A stretch of 51,901 nucleotides of DNA. It comes from Gammaproteobacteria bacterium (GTDB taxonomy: Bacteria > Pseudomonadota > Gammaproteobacteria > Steroidobacterales > JABDKV01). The stretch is from the NCBI GenBank assembly GCA_024638445.1, contig JAHEKH010000009.1, positions 1-51,901 on the forward strand. The letters run 5' to 3'. Positions 26,160-34,893 of this stretch are shown one piece after another. The notes under the pieces are model-generated. The model did not search any database, had not been told where the DNA came from, and saw only the letters and a list, made by a program, of their open reading frames with translations. Position 1 is the stretch's first letter; every line of letters begins with the position of its first letter. Both the position numbers and the translations under genes were made by a program.

Positions 26160-27009
26160 TCAGCGAACTGGTATCCCAGCGCCCGCCGCCGCTGGCCTGG
26201 ATTTCCGCATAATAGCCGTCGACAATCTCAGTAACCGGCAACGGTGCACCATAGCGCCGTGCTTCCTCCAGCGCGATGCGCAGGTCTTTGCGCATCCAGT
26301 CCACGGCGAAACCAAAGTCGAACTCACCGGCCGCCATGGTGGCGCTGCGATTCACCATTTGCCAGGACTGGGCCGCACCGCGGGAAATCACGTCAACCAC
26401 CGCGTCGGTATCCATCCCCGCCATGCGAGCCAGGTTCAGCCCCTCTGACAATGCCTGCACGAGCCCGGCGATACAGACCTGGTTGACCATCTTTGCCATT
26501 TGCCCCGAACCCGCAGGACCGAGCAGGCGGGCGTAACCGGCATAACAGTCCACCAGGGGTTTGACCTTCGCAAAGACCTCTTCCTCGCCCCCGGCCATGA
26601 CCGACAGCGTGCCCTGCTCTGCCCCGGCCTGACCGCCCGAGACCGGTGCATCGATAAAGCCGGCGCCGGCATCAGCGGTTTCCTTCGCCAACGCGCGTGC
26701 CAGGCTGGCCGATACCGTCGTGTGATCGACCAGGACCGATCCCCTTTCCAACCCGGTGAGTACACCCTGGCCGGCGCAGACCACCTCGCGAAGGTCGTCG
26801 TCGTTGCCGACACAACAAAACACTGCCTCCGCCCCACGGGCAGCGGCTCCCGGCGAGTCGGCCAGCTGGCCGCCATATTGGGATACCCAGCGATCCGCCT
26901 TTTCCCGGGTCCGGTTGAAAACCGTAACCGCATGACCCGCGGCCGCCAGGTGACCGGCCATGGGATAACCCATTACGCCAAGCCCGACAAAGGCGACCCG
27001 CCGGCTCAC
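26104..27009 (-). CDS. 3-Hydroxyisobutyrate dehydrogenase-family NAD(P) oxidoreductase
   Basis: Beta-hydroxyacid dehydrogenase, 301 aa. The Rossmann motif is GLGVMG (9-14). The substrate-binding segment is [16 protein letters not shown] (120-134), and the catalytic Lys173 sits in [11 protein letters not shown]. Family members oxidise 3-hydroxyisobutyrate, 2-hydroxy-3-oxopropionate (tartronate semialdehyde reductase) or related short acids; the sequence does not settle which. It is the last gene of the ABC importer operon, overlapping the ATPase gene by 4 nt (ATGA), so it may act on the imported compound or a breakdown product. The 3' end runs 56 bp into alkB on the other strand. Confidence 0.88.
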   Translation of the reverse strand: MSRRVAFVGLGVMGYPMAGHLAAAGHAVTVFNRTREKADRWVSQYGGQLADSPGAAARGAEAVFCCVGNDDDLREVVCAGQGVLTGLERGSVLVDHTTVSASLARALAKETADAGAGFIDAPVSGGQAGAEQGTLSVMAGGEEEVFAKVKPLVDCYAGYARLLGPAGSGQMAKMVNQVCIAGLVQALSEGLNLARMAGMDTDAVVDVISRGAAQSWQMVNRSATMAAGEFDFGFAVDWMRKDLRIALEEARRYGAPLPVTEIVDGYYAEIQASGGGRWDTSSLITRLQPRADGKKPRPAGS

Positions 27010-28016
27010 GAATCATCCGCCCGCACGCCATCTGCCTCGTCATAAAGATGACAGGTGACCTCGTGCGGCGAATCGGCCGTACCGACGTTGACCGTTGGCG
27101 GCAGCTGGACACGACAGATATCCATGGCCTGCGGACAACGCGGGTGAAACGGACAGCCGGGTGGCGGTGCAATTGGCGAGGGTACGTCGCCCGGCAGCAC
27201 GATTCGTTCGCGCCGGGTTTTCGGATCCGGCACCGGGATTGCTGACATCAGTGCCTGCGTGTAGGGGTGACGCGGCTCACCATAGATATCACCGGCAGTT
27301 GCCGTCTCGACAATGCGGCCCAGGTACATCACGCCAACGTGGTCGGAAATGTGCTGAACCACGGCGAGGTCGTGCGAAATAAACAGGAACGCGATGCCGT
27401 GGTCGCGCTGCAGTTCGGCCAGCAGGTTCAGCACCTGCGACTGCACCGACACGTCCAGCGCCGAGACCGGCTCATCGGCAACAATGAAGTCCGGTTTCAG
27501 GGCCAGCGCGCGGGCAATACCGACGCGTTGTCGCTGCCCGCCGGAGAATTCATGCGGATAGCGGTCCAGCACCTGCCGGCGCAAACCCACCACTTCGAGC
27601 AGCCGCTGGACTTCGGCATTGCGGCCGTCGTTATCGCCGATAGCGTGGGTATCGAGCGCTTCGCGTATGGTCTGCCTCACGGTGCGCCGCGGACTGAGCG
27701 ATGCGTAGGGATCCTGGAAAATGATCTGCATCCGTCGTCGCCAGGCCACCAGCTCCTGACGCCCCAGGGCGGTGATATCGGTTCCCGCCAGCCGCACCTG
27801 ACCGGCAGTCGGTTCGTGAAGGCGCAGCACGGCGCGGCCCAGCGTCGACTTGCCGCAACCGGACTCACCCACCAGCCCGAATGTCTTGCCGGCCGGCACA
27901 TCGAAACTCACGCCGTCGACGGCCTTGAGCTGGGCAACGACCCGTCGCAGCATTCCACCTCGTACCGGGAAGTACTTGGACAGGTCGCGGACCTCGAGCA
28001 GCGGCCGTTCAGTCAT
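27006..28016 (-). CDS. Peptide-type ABC importer ATP-binding protein (OppF/DppF-like)
   Basis: ABC ATPase, 336 aa. It shows Walker [13 protein letters not shown], signature [15 protein letters not shown], Walker [14 protein letters not shown], and the C-terminal oligopeptide-type extension with a Cys-rich segment ([17 protein letters not shown]), which in related ATPases binds an iron-sulfur cluster. It pairs with the OppD-like ATPase encoded upstream (8-nt overlap) to drive uptake through the two permeases. Membrane-associated on the cytoplasmic side. Confidence 0.93.
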   Translation of the reverse strand: MTERPLLEVRDLSKYFPVRGGMLRRVVAQLKAVDGVSFDVPAGKTFGLVGESGCGKSTLGRAVLRLHEPTAGQVRLAGTDITALGRQELVAWRRRMQIIFQDPYASLSPRRTVRQTIREALDTHAIGDNDGRNAEVQRLLEVVGLRRQVLDRYPHEFSGGQRQRVGIARALALKPDFIVADEPVSALDVSVQSQVLNLLAELQRDHGIAFLFISHDLAVVQHISDHVGVMYLGRIVETATAGDIYGEPRHPYTQALMSAIPVPDPKTRRERIVLPGDVPSPIAPPPGCPFHPRCPQAMDICRVQLPPTVNVGTADSPHEVTCHLYDEADGVRADDS

Positions 28017-28992
28017 CCCGCGCTCCCGGGTAGAAACACGCGACCCGTGTCAGCTCGCGATCGATCAGCGGCGGCTGATGCGCGCGGCATTCGTCGGCCG
28101 CTCGTGGACAGCGGTCGGCAAAGCGGCAGCCCGGCGGCAGGTGCAGCAGGTCGGGCACCGTGCCCTCGATGACTGGCAGCGTTTCCAGGCGTTGCCGGCG
28201 TATGCGGGGAATCGAGCGCAGCAGGCCCTGGGTATAGGGATGCTGCGGCCGCTCGTAGAGTCGTTCCGTGGGCGCATCTTCAATCAGCTGGCCGCAGTAC
28301 ATGACCAGCGCGCGCCGACAGCTCTCGGCGATGACACCAAGATCGTGTGTAATCAGCATCACCGCCATCCCGTAGTCTTCCTGCAGGCTGACGATCTGCT
28401 CCATCACCTGCGCCTGGGTGGTCACGTCCAGCGCCGTGGTGGGTTCGTCCGCAATCAACAGCTTCGGTCCGCAGGACAGGGCCATCGCGATCATTACGCG
28501 CTGGCGCATCCCGCCGGAGAGCTGGTGCGGATACTCGTTCAACCGCTTGTCGGGGATCGGGATACCGACTTTCTCCAGCATTTCGATCGCACGTCGGCGG
28601 GCGGAGGCACGATCCATGGGCTGGTGACGGCGAATGACATCCACCATCTGGTTGCCGATGGTGAACACCGGGTTCAGCGCGGTCATCGGTTCCTGGAAGA
28701 TCATCGAAATGTCGCGGCCGCGTATATTGCGCATCTGCCGCTCCGGCAGCGCCAGCAGGTCCTGCCCGTTGAGCCGGATAGAGCCGGAAACGATGCGTCC
28801 GGGCGGCATCGGGATCAGCTGCATGACGGCCAGCGCCGTCACGGTCTTGCCGCAACCGGATTCGCCGACGATGCCGAGGGTCTCGCCGTGTTCCACATCG
28901 AAACTGACGTCGTCGACCGCGCGCACCACCCCGCGCTCGGTGCTGAATTCAATGCTCAGATTCCGGACCGACAGCAGCGCCTCGCTGGTCAT
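28009..28992 (-). CDS. Peptide-type ABC importer ATP-binding protein (OppD/DppD-like)
   Basis: ABC ATPase, 327 aa. Walker A is [11 protein letters not shown], the signature is [15 protein letters not shown] and Walker B is [13 protein letters not shown]. The C-terminal Opp-type region has [17 protein letters not shown]. The start at 28992 ([16 protein letters not shown]) was chosen because it overlaps the permease stop by 4 nt (ATGA) and matches family N-termini. The open frame continues to 29487 only because it shadows the permease gene. It forms the second nucleotide-binding subunit of the importer. Confidence 0.93.
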   Translation of the reverse strand: MTSEALLSVRNLSIEFSTERGVVRAVDDVSFDVEHGETLGIVGESGCGKTVTALAVMQLIPMPPGRIVSGSIRLNGQDLLALPERQMRNIRGRDISMIFQEPMTALNPVFTIGNQMVDVIRRHQPMDRASARRRAIEMLEKVGIPIPDKRLNEYPHQLSGGMRQRVMIAMALSCGPKLLIADEPTTALDVTTQAQVMEQIVSLQEDYGMAVMLITHDLGVIAESCRRALVMYCGQLIEDAPTERLYERPQHPYTQGLLRSIPRIRRQRLETLPVIEGTVPDLLHLPPGCRFADRCPRAADECRAHQPPLIDRELTRVACFYPGARDD

Positions 28993-29882
28993 GCCACCGA
29001 CCTCGGATCGAGCGCATCCTGCAGTGCATCGGAAAACAGGTTGAAGGCCATCACCAAGCCAAACAGGAACACCGAGGCCCAGATAAAGTTGTTGAACTGG
29101 CCGGCGAGCACTTCCTGCGTCGACTCCGCGATCATCAGACCCCAGCTCACGCCATCTTTCACGCCGAGACCGAGGAAACTCAGGATAACTTCCGACTTGA
29201 TAGCAGCGACAAAAACGATGGTCGCCTGCACCAGCAGGATGTGAAAGGTATTGGGAATGATGTGACGGAATATTATTTTGAATTCCGGCACACCCAGCGC
29301 CCGCGCCGCCTCGACAAACTCGAAACCCCGCAGCTTGATCACTTCGCCACGCACCAGCCGCCCGGTGGTGGTCCAGAACGTCGCGATCATGGCGACATGC
29401 ATGGAATAGGCATAGCCCTTCAGGGCAAAAGCCAGTGCGGCAACGAACAGGTAAAAAGGAATGGAATCGAGAACGCCCTTGAGCCACAGCACCAGTTCAT
29501 CGATCCACGTGCCGTTGAAATAGCCAGCCAGGGCTCCGAGGACCGCACCGAGCAGGGTCGACAGCACCGCGACGACGAGCCCGACCTCGAAGGCAACCTT
29601 GGTGCTGTAGACAGCGCGCTCGAAAATATCCTGGCCGATCACGTTCGTACCAAACCAGTATTCGCCCGATGGCGCGGCCCACATGGGCCCGGTCACGTCG
29701 CTCCAGCCCTGACCCCAGAGTCCGAACCAGACACCGAGCGCCGCGACCAGGTAAACCAGGACGATTGCGAGACCCGTCATGCCGAAACGGTCGCGCGACA
29801 GCTTGTAGACCGCCTTCGACCACAATGAGCCGCGGCTACGGCCGGTATCGCCGGGAACCGCCGTGGCGGACGGTGCGCTCAT
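28989..29882 (-). CDS. Peptide-type ABC importer permease (OppC/DppC-like)
   Basis: Inner-membrane permease, 297 aa, with the N-terminal OppC segment and about six TM helices. The binding-protein-dependent transport signature with the EAA motif is seen as FVEAARALGVPEFKIIFRHI followed by IIPNTF-type residues. The C-terminal end (NLFSDALQDALDPRS) is typical of OppC/DppC. Four-nucleotide overlaps join it to both the other permease and the ATPase gene. Confidence 0.93.
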   Translation of the reverse strand: MSAPSATAVPGDTGRSRGSLWSKAVYKLSRDRFGMTGLAIVLVYLVAALGVWFGLWGQGWSDVTGPMWAAPSGEYWFGTNVIGQDIFERAVYSTKVAFEVGLVVAVLSTLLGAVLGALAGYFNGTWIDELVLWLKGVLDSIPFYLFVAALAFALKGYAYSMHVAMIATFWTTTGRLVRGEVIKLRGFEFVEAARALGVPEFKIIFRHIIPNTFHILLVQATIVFVAAIKSEVILSFLGLGVKDGVSWGLMIAESTQEVLAGQFNNFIWASVFLFGLVMAFNLFSDALQDALDPRSVA

Positions 29883-30832
29883 TTGAGCGAAACCCTGGGG
29901 TCGACGACTTTGTAAAGAATATCGGTCAGCAGCAGCGTCAGCACGAAGAGCACTGCGGTCAGGCCGACGACTGCCTTGAGCACCGGCTGGTCACCGGTCG
30001 TAATTGCGTCATAGGTCACTTTGCCGACACCGGGTATGCCGAAGTAGCTCTCGATCAGCAGGCTGCCGCTGATAACCACCAGCGGAATCGAGAACATGAT
30101 CCGGGTGATGATCGGGATCAGGCTGTTCTTGAGTATGTTCTTGTACAGAAGTTTCCATGGCGGTGTGCCGAAGGCACGCGCCGTGCGGACATGGTCGCGC
30201 GTCATCTCCTCTACGATCACTGCGCGGTAAAACCGCGTGTTGTACCCCAGCGCCACGAACACCGTCGCCAGGGTCGGCACGGTCACGTAACGGACGTAGT
30301 CAGACAACGAATAGACGTCCCAGCCGCGAACCGGAAACATGTTCAGGCCATAGCTGGACGAAAAGAGCAGCTGGAACGCGATAATGGCGATCAGAAAGCT
30401 GATACTCATGCCGACCACGGCGCCACCCATGATCAGCTTGTCGATCCAGCCGCCACGATGATACGCAGCCACCAGGGCCAGCAGCACACCCAGCAGGTTG
30501 CCAAGCACGAAACCCGGTGCAGTCAGCGCCAACGAAATCGGGATGGTGCGGCCGAGCAAGCCGTTAACCCGTTCCCCGGTGGAATCCGAATGGCCGAAAT
30601 CCAGGGTCGTCAGCTCCCGCAGGTAGTCTCCGTAACGTACCAGGAAGGGGCGATCATAGCCGAGCTGGTGGCGCACCTGCTCGATCTGTTCCTGCGTCGG
30701 GTTTTTGCCCAGCAGCTCGTAGGTCTTGTCGGGACCGAAATACACCATCAGAACGAAGCTGATGAAGGTCACTCCCAGTATCAGCGGGATACCGCTGACC
30801 AGTTTCCGTATGGCGTACTGCAGCAGCTCCAC
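29879..30832 (-). CDS. Peptide-type ABC importer permease (OppB/DppB-like)
   Basis: Inner-membrane permease, 317 aa. The OppB-type N-terminus (a TM at 10-30, then a periplasmic segment with EQIEQVRHQLGYDRPFLVRY) is followed by five more TM helices. The EAA loop is HVRTARAFGTPPWKLLYKNI, and the C-terminus VDPRVSLK is typical of the family. It starts 3 bp after the binding-protein stop and overlaps the OppC-like gene by 4 nt. Confidence 0.93.
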   Translation of the reverse strand: MELLQYAIRKLVSGIPLILGVTFISFVLMVYFGPDKTYELLGKNPTQEQIEQVRHQLGYDRPFLVRYGDYLRELTTLDFGHSDSTGERVNGLLGRTIPISLALTAPGFVLGNLLGVLLALVAAYHRGGWIDKLIMGGAVVGMSISFLIAIIAFQLLFSSSYGLNMFPVRGWDVYSLSDYVRYVTVPTLATVFVALGYNTRFYRAVIVEEMTRDHVRTARAFGTPPWKLLYKNILKNSLIPIITRIMFSIPLVVISGSLLIESYFGIPGVGKVTYDAITTGDQPVLKAVVGLTAVLFVLTLLLTDILYKVVDPRVSLK

Positions 30833-30835
30833 GCG

Positions 30836-32641
30836 TCAGCTGCCTGACTGTTCCCTGAGGTCGACGTATTTCAGCCAGAAGCCGCCGACTATATTGCGGT
30901 CCGGGTAGGCAATGACGTCGTCATGCCACATCAACAGGTTCGTACGCGACAGCCCCATCATCGATACGCAGCTGTCGACGAGTATCTGGTTCATCTTGCG
31001 GTAAATGGTGGTGCGCTCCAGGCCCGGCTGCATGACCGCTGACTGCTCGTACAACCGGTCATACTCCGCGTTGGCAAAATTGGCGTCATTCGAGCCCGGC
31101 GAGCCGTTGGGGCCGTAATAAAGCTGCAGCACATTTTCCGCATCGGGGTAGTCTAACCCCCAGGACTTGGTGATAAACGGCAGCTGGCTCAGCTTCCATG
31201 CCTTGCTGATGTCACCGAAGGTGGCGTACTGCTTGAGGATGATCTTCTCGGCCGGGTAGCCGATCTCGGTCATGAATCCACGAAACTGCTCGAACAGCTG
31301 GCGCTGCTTGACCGAGGCGGCAACGCCGTAGGTCAGCTCCGGCAGGTTCTCGGGCGTCCAGCCGGCATCCGCCAGCAGCTTTCTTGCGGCCTCGAGATCG
31401 CGGGTCACCGATTCGCGGGACATGTCGGGATCGTACTCCGGTACGGCCGGCGGAATGATTCCGGGAAAGATCTTGGCAATGCCGTTATAAAAACGCTCGC
31501 TGCGCTGCTCCCAGTCGAATGCCTTCACCATCGCGCAACGCAGGGCGTGATTGCGCGCTTCCCGTTCGGGATCGTCGCTGTAGCCGAACTCCTCGAAGTC
31601 CATGTTAAAGGTATTGAAAATGACTTCCGGTGCCACGAGGTCCAGCATGTTGTAACGATCCACCAGCTCCGGGCGCATCGTCGGCGGGGTCTTGCTGGAC
31701 AACACAGCATCGAATTGCTCGGTGGGGATCTTGGCAAACTGGATCTCATTGCCCTTGGAGAATGAGTTCCAACGGGCAGCGTCTTCGGTCACGAAATTGA
31801 TATCGACCCGGTCCACGAACGGCGGCGTGCGACCCTCGATAGCCTCCAGGCCCAGTCCGTCATGCAGCGACGCGTCGTAACCCAGCGCCGCAAGATCGAC
31901 GGGCTCGCCGCGGTAACGCGGATTCTTGACCAGCACGGCGCGGGCGGTGTCGAAGCGTTCGAGCCGGAAAGGCCCGGACCCGACCGGCCGGATAGAAAAT
32001 TCCTTGCCGTAGTGCTCGACCGCCTCGCGCGGAACGACGGCGGAAAAGCCCATCGTGAGCGTATGCACGAGCTGCGGGAACGGTTTGTTCAGGACGATCT
32101 GGATCGTATGCGGGTCGATTGCCTTCAGCCCCGGTATCTCGACCGCATAATTACTGCCCGCCTCTTTCCATTCATCCAGCCCCCTGATCCGGCCCTGCCA
32201 GACCCATGCGCCCTGCGAAATGAAGTTCGGATCAAAGTGACGCTTCATCGAGTAAACAAAATCGTCGGCGGTGACTTCGCGGCCGGCGCCGTCGGGAAAG
32301 GCCTCGTCGTCGACAAAGTGCACGCCTGGCCGGATTGAAATCGTGTAGGTCAGCCCGTCTTCAGACACCTGCGGCATGCTGGTCGCGAGATTGGTCGTCA
32401 GTTCGTAAGGGCGCGCGAGATACCTGTAGCTATACAAGGTGTCGTAAACGTTGAGTATGACGAAATTGGAATAAACCGTTGCACCCTGCAAAGGATCGAT
32501 GCTGACCGGCGCCTGGTCCATCGAGTGGCGATAAACCTTCTGGCCCGCTGCGGCGGGATCGCGGCTGCCCCCGCCATTGCCGCAGCCGGCGATCAGCAGT
32601 GCCAATCCGGCAAGAAGAAAGAGTCGGTTCATCGCAGTCAT
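30836..32641 (-). CDS. ABC importer solute-binding lipoprotein (SBP family 5)
   Basis: Extracytoplasmic binding lipoprotein, 601 aa, of the peptide/nickel/opine SBP_bac_5 family. The signal peptide ends in LLIAGC (Cys20). Typical segments are YEPL-like LYSYRYLARPYELTTNLA, SEDGLTYTISIRPGVHFVDD and FPIRPVGSGPFRLERF-type sequence. The ATG at 32641 was preferred over the frame opening at 32701 because AGAGG lies 8-9 nt upstream and a strong promoter at 32672-32701 would otherwise fall inside the gene. It delivers substrate, probably peptides, to the permeases encoded next. It is slightly longer than the usual 500-550 aa. Substrate not determinable. Confidence 0.92.
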   Translation of the reverse strand: MTAMNRLFLLAGLALLIAGCGNGGGSRDPAAAGQKVYRHSMDQAPVSIDPLQGATVYSNFVILNVYDTLYSYRYLARPYELTTNLATSMPQVSEDGLTYTISIRPGVHFVDDEAFPDGAGREVTADDFVYSMKRHFDPNFISQGAWVWQGRIRGLDEWKEAGSNYAVEIPGLKAIDPHTIQIVLNKPFPQLVHTLTMGFSAVVPREAVEHYGKEFSIRPVGSGPFRLERFDTARAVLVKNPRYRGEPVDLAALGYDASLHDGLGLEAIEGRTPPFVDRVDINFVTEDAARWNSFSKGNEIQFAKIPTEQFDAVLSSKTPPTMRPELVDRYNMLDLVAPEVIFNTFNMDFEEFGYSDDPEREARNHALRCAMVKAFDWEQRSERFYNGIAKIFPGIIPPAVPEYDPDMSRESVTRDLEAARKLLADAGWTPENLPELTYGVAASVKQRQLFEQFRGFMTEIGYPAEKIILKQYATFGDISKAWKLSQLPFITKSWGLDYPDAENVLQLYYGPNGSPGSNDANFANAEYDRLYEQSAVMQPGLERTTIYRKMNQILVDSCVSMMGLSRTNLLMWHDDVIAYPDRNIVGGFWLKYVDLREQSGS

Positions 32642-32671
32642 GGTCAAAGCCTCTCGCGGAGCCAGCGCTGG

Positions 32672-32701
32672 ATTACAGCGGTCTGTCCCGACTGTTGTCA
32701 A
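32672..32701 (-). promoter_or_regulatory. Sigma-70 promoter of the ABC importer operon
   Basis: On the minus strand: TTGACA (32696-32701, perfect), an 18-bp spacer and TGTAAT (32672-32677, 5 of 6). The predicted start is near 32665, 24 nt before the ATG of the binding protein. It sits in the 70-bp gap after the phosphatase gene, so the importer operon can be transcribed separately from the kinase/phosphatase pair. Confidence 0.72.
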
Positions 32702-32711
32702 ATTACGGGTG

Positions 32712-33527
32712 TCAGCGCCGGCGCCGATAGAGAATTAATGTCGTGTCGTCCGGTTTGCTGGGATCGTCACGCTCGGGTTTCAGCATCCGATGCTGCACTG
32801 CGTTCATTACCTTGTCCGCCGCTTTCATTAACGGTCCGACACGAACGGCATCGATCAGTTCATCGAGGTGCAGGTTGTCCAGGACACCGTCAGTTGCCAG
32901 GACGAGCGTATCGCGGCGCGCCAGTGTAACGTGATGACCAATTTCGATCCGCATGTCTTCCGAACCGATGACATTCGAAACGAGATGGCGATCCTCGTGG
33001 TGCATTGCCTCGCCTTCGTCAATGACGCCCGCCTCGACCGCGTAACCGACAGGCGAATGCGCCACGGTCTGCATCTTGAGCCTGCCCCTCTGGCCGACGA
33101 CCAGCACCGCGGAATCGCCGATGTGGATTGGCCTCAGGCTGTGATCGTGCAGTTCGACGACCGCAAGCGTCGTCGCGGAACCGTTGCCGCTGGCAAGAAC
33201 CGCCTGGTTCGCCTGCTCGATTGCATTGACTATTGCCGCACGGGTTCGGTTTTCATCCTCCGGGTCGCCATCAATAGCAGCCAGAGCCTGAACGGCGGCG
33301 AGGGAGGCGGTGTGGGCCATGCGCGATCCACCAACGCCGTCGGCGACCGCCATGATGGCGCTGCGCTTACCGACCGGGACGACAACAGCAGCGTCCTCGT
33401 TGCTGCCGTCCTTGTCGGGTGCCCGGAACGAACTGACTACAGCCTCGCCGCCCGCCACCCTGACGTGTAGCAGCGCGTAATCAAGGGACTCACTGATGAC
33501 GACGGGTGTTGTTATTGGCCGGCTCAT
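32712..33527 (-). CDS. PP2C-family protein serine/threonine phosphatase
   Basis: Soluble metal-dependent phosphatase, 271 aa. PP2C motifs in order: NEDAAVV (43-49), MAVADGVGG (59-67), the GSATT segment, HIGDSAVLVV, LATDGVLDN and the final metal Asp in PDDTTL. All Asp residues for the bimetal centre are present. It starts 1 nt after the kinase stop, so kinase and phosphatase form a coupled on/off pair, as PpkA/PppA do in type VI secretion. Likely substrates are the kinase itself and threonine-phosphorylated partners of the FHA proteins encoded at 38.6-43.4 kb; this is inference from context. Confidence 0.93.
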   Translation of the reverse strand: MSRPITTPVVISESLDYALLHVRVAGGEAVVSSFRAPDKDGSNEDAAVVVPVGKRSAIMAVADGVGGSRMAHTASLAAVQALAAIDGDPEDENRTRAAIVNAIEQANQAVLASGNGSATTLAVVELHDHSLRPIHIGDSAVLVVGQRGRLKMQTVAHSPVGYAVEAGVIDEGEAMHHEDRHLVSNVIGSEDMRIEIGHHVTLARRDTLVLATDGVLDNLHLDELIDAVRVGPLMKAADKVMNAVQHRMLKPERDDPSKPDDTTLILYRRRR

Positions 33528-33528
33528 G

Positions 33529-34839
33529 TCAGGTACCCAGGTGATCCGAGCACCACGGGCACCAGCCCCAGAATTCCGGCAGTACGTCGTTACCGCAGCT
33601 GCCGCAGGCGCTGCCGCCGTCGATCTTCCAGCGTTTTTTCACCTTCGTCCGGCACCAGGGGCAGTAGCGCATATGAGGCATCAGCTCCTTGCGTTCGCAC
33701 CGGGCGTTGCCGCAACGCGCAGAGTAGCGGCGATCGCCGTATTCCCGCTCTGCAGCGTCGTCATATTTCGGGCCGTAACACCAGGGGCAATAGTGCCAGT
33801 CCAGCTTCATGCCGCGATCGCAGCGGGCACATTGCGCGGGCATCGGTGTCTCGCCCTCGTAGAACTTCCCATCGGTTCCGCACCAGGGACACGCCTGCAT
33901 GGTCTCGCTGACCGGCCCATGGCACTTGCGGCAGTTAAAACGGGTTTCGAGGGACTTGCCGTGGGAACGGCGGAACTGCCGCCAGCGCACCTCGTGCCAG
34001 GTTGGCCCGTTGGATTCCTTCCGGCTACGCCGGCCCGCCTTGCGGCGCATCCAGGCCCGCGTACGCGGAAGAATCCGCTCGAATTCGGCCAGCATCGCGC
34101 CCCCGTTTGCGAAACGCTTTGCAGGCGTGATTTCGATCGACTTCCTGATCATGTCAACGAACTCTGCGGGAACGCGTTGCCGAAGCTTGTCGTAACCGGG
34201 CCCCGGCCAGGTAAACGGCCATTCCGGCAGTTTCCCGGACAGCATCCGGTAAATCAGCAGGCCGAGGGAAAATACGTCGGAACGATAGCCGGGGCGACCC
34301 ATTGCCTGTTCCGGCGCCACGAAACCCAGGGTGCCCGAACCGGATGCCTTTACCGTGCGCAGGGCAATCTTGGAAATCCCGAAATCGGCGAGCCGCAGGT
34401 GACCGTCTTCGAACAAGATGAAATTCTCGGGCTTGATGTCGCAATGGATAACGCGCAGCGCGTGCGCGAAAGCAACGGCTTCGAGCATCTGGCCGATGTA
34501 GTCGAGCACCGTCTCGGTGGCGAGCCGGCGACTGATACGGTCGGCAAGCGTGCAAATACCCAGCGGGCTGACGATGACAAAATGCCCGTCGATGAATCCC
34601 GCATCCTTGATCGGCAAAATGTTCGGATGATCCAGGCGCGCCGCCAGACGCACCTCTTTCCTGAACTCTTCCGGAAACTTCTCCGTCGCACGGCCACGGT
34701 GCGGCATCTTGAGCGCGACCTTGACGCCAAGAATAGTATCCGTCGCCGCATACACCGCGGCGAAATCGGTGTCGGCGAGACGTTTTTCGATGCGGAACTT
34801 GCCGAGCCTCTGTCGGCGCCGCAGGACAGGCGCTTTCAT
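33529..34839 (-). CDS. Soluble Ser/Thr protein kinase with four C-terminal zinc ribbons
   Basis: A 436-aa Hanks-type kinase. The ATG at 34839 (MKAPVLRRRQ) fits the domain start; the longer open frame to 35130 shadows the divergent glycosyltransferase. Catalytic residues present: Lys44 (VALK), Glu62, Asp134 and Asn139 in HCDIKPEN (HCD instead of HRD), Asp152 in DFG and VAPEQ. The glycine-rich loop is degenerate (RLADTDFAAVY, no glycines). There is no TM helix. Residues ~295-436 hold four zinc-ribbon units, each C-x2/3-C ... CPWC (CRKC, CARC, CGNARC and CGSC, each with its CPWC). These probably serve in protein-protein binding or sensing. Coupled to the PP2C gene by a 1-nt gap. Confidence 0.92.
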   Translation of the reverse strand: MKAPVLRRRQRLGKFRIEKRLADTDFAAVYAATDTILGVKVALKMPHRGRATEKFPEEFRKEVRLAARLDHPNILPIKDAGFIDGHFVIVSPLGICTLADRISRRLATETVLDYIGQMLEAVAFAHALRVIHCDIKPENFILFEDGHLRLADFGISKIALRTVKASGSGTLGFVAPEQAMGRPGYRSDVFSLGLLIYRMLSGKLPEWPFTWPGPGYDKLRQRVPAEFVDMIRKSIEITPAKRFANGGAMLAEFERILPRTRAWMRRKAGRRSRKESNGPTWHEVRWRQFRRSHGKSLETRFNCRKCHGPVSETMQACPWCGTDGKFYEGETPMPAQCARCDRGMKLDWHYCPWCYGPKYDDAAEREYGDRRYSARCGNARCERKELMPHMRYCPWCRTKVKKRWKIDGGSACGSCGNDVLPEFWGWCPWCSDHLGT

Positions 34840-34893
34840 CGCCGTGAGTGTACGCGAACCGGTCGCTGGCCGCCGCACCCACGGTGTGCGACG

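Noticed and set aside
28993-29487. Extension of the OppD-like ATPase frame
   Set aside because: It shadows the OppC-like permease; the ATGA overlap at 28989-28992 defines the start.
33496-34893. Long plus-strand extension of the glycosyltransferase frame (861 codons in total)
   Set aside because: The extension is antisense to the kinase and phosphatase, which have complete catalytic motifs; the GT-B fold begins at 34894.
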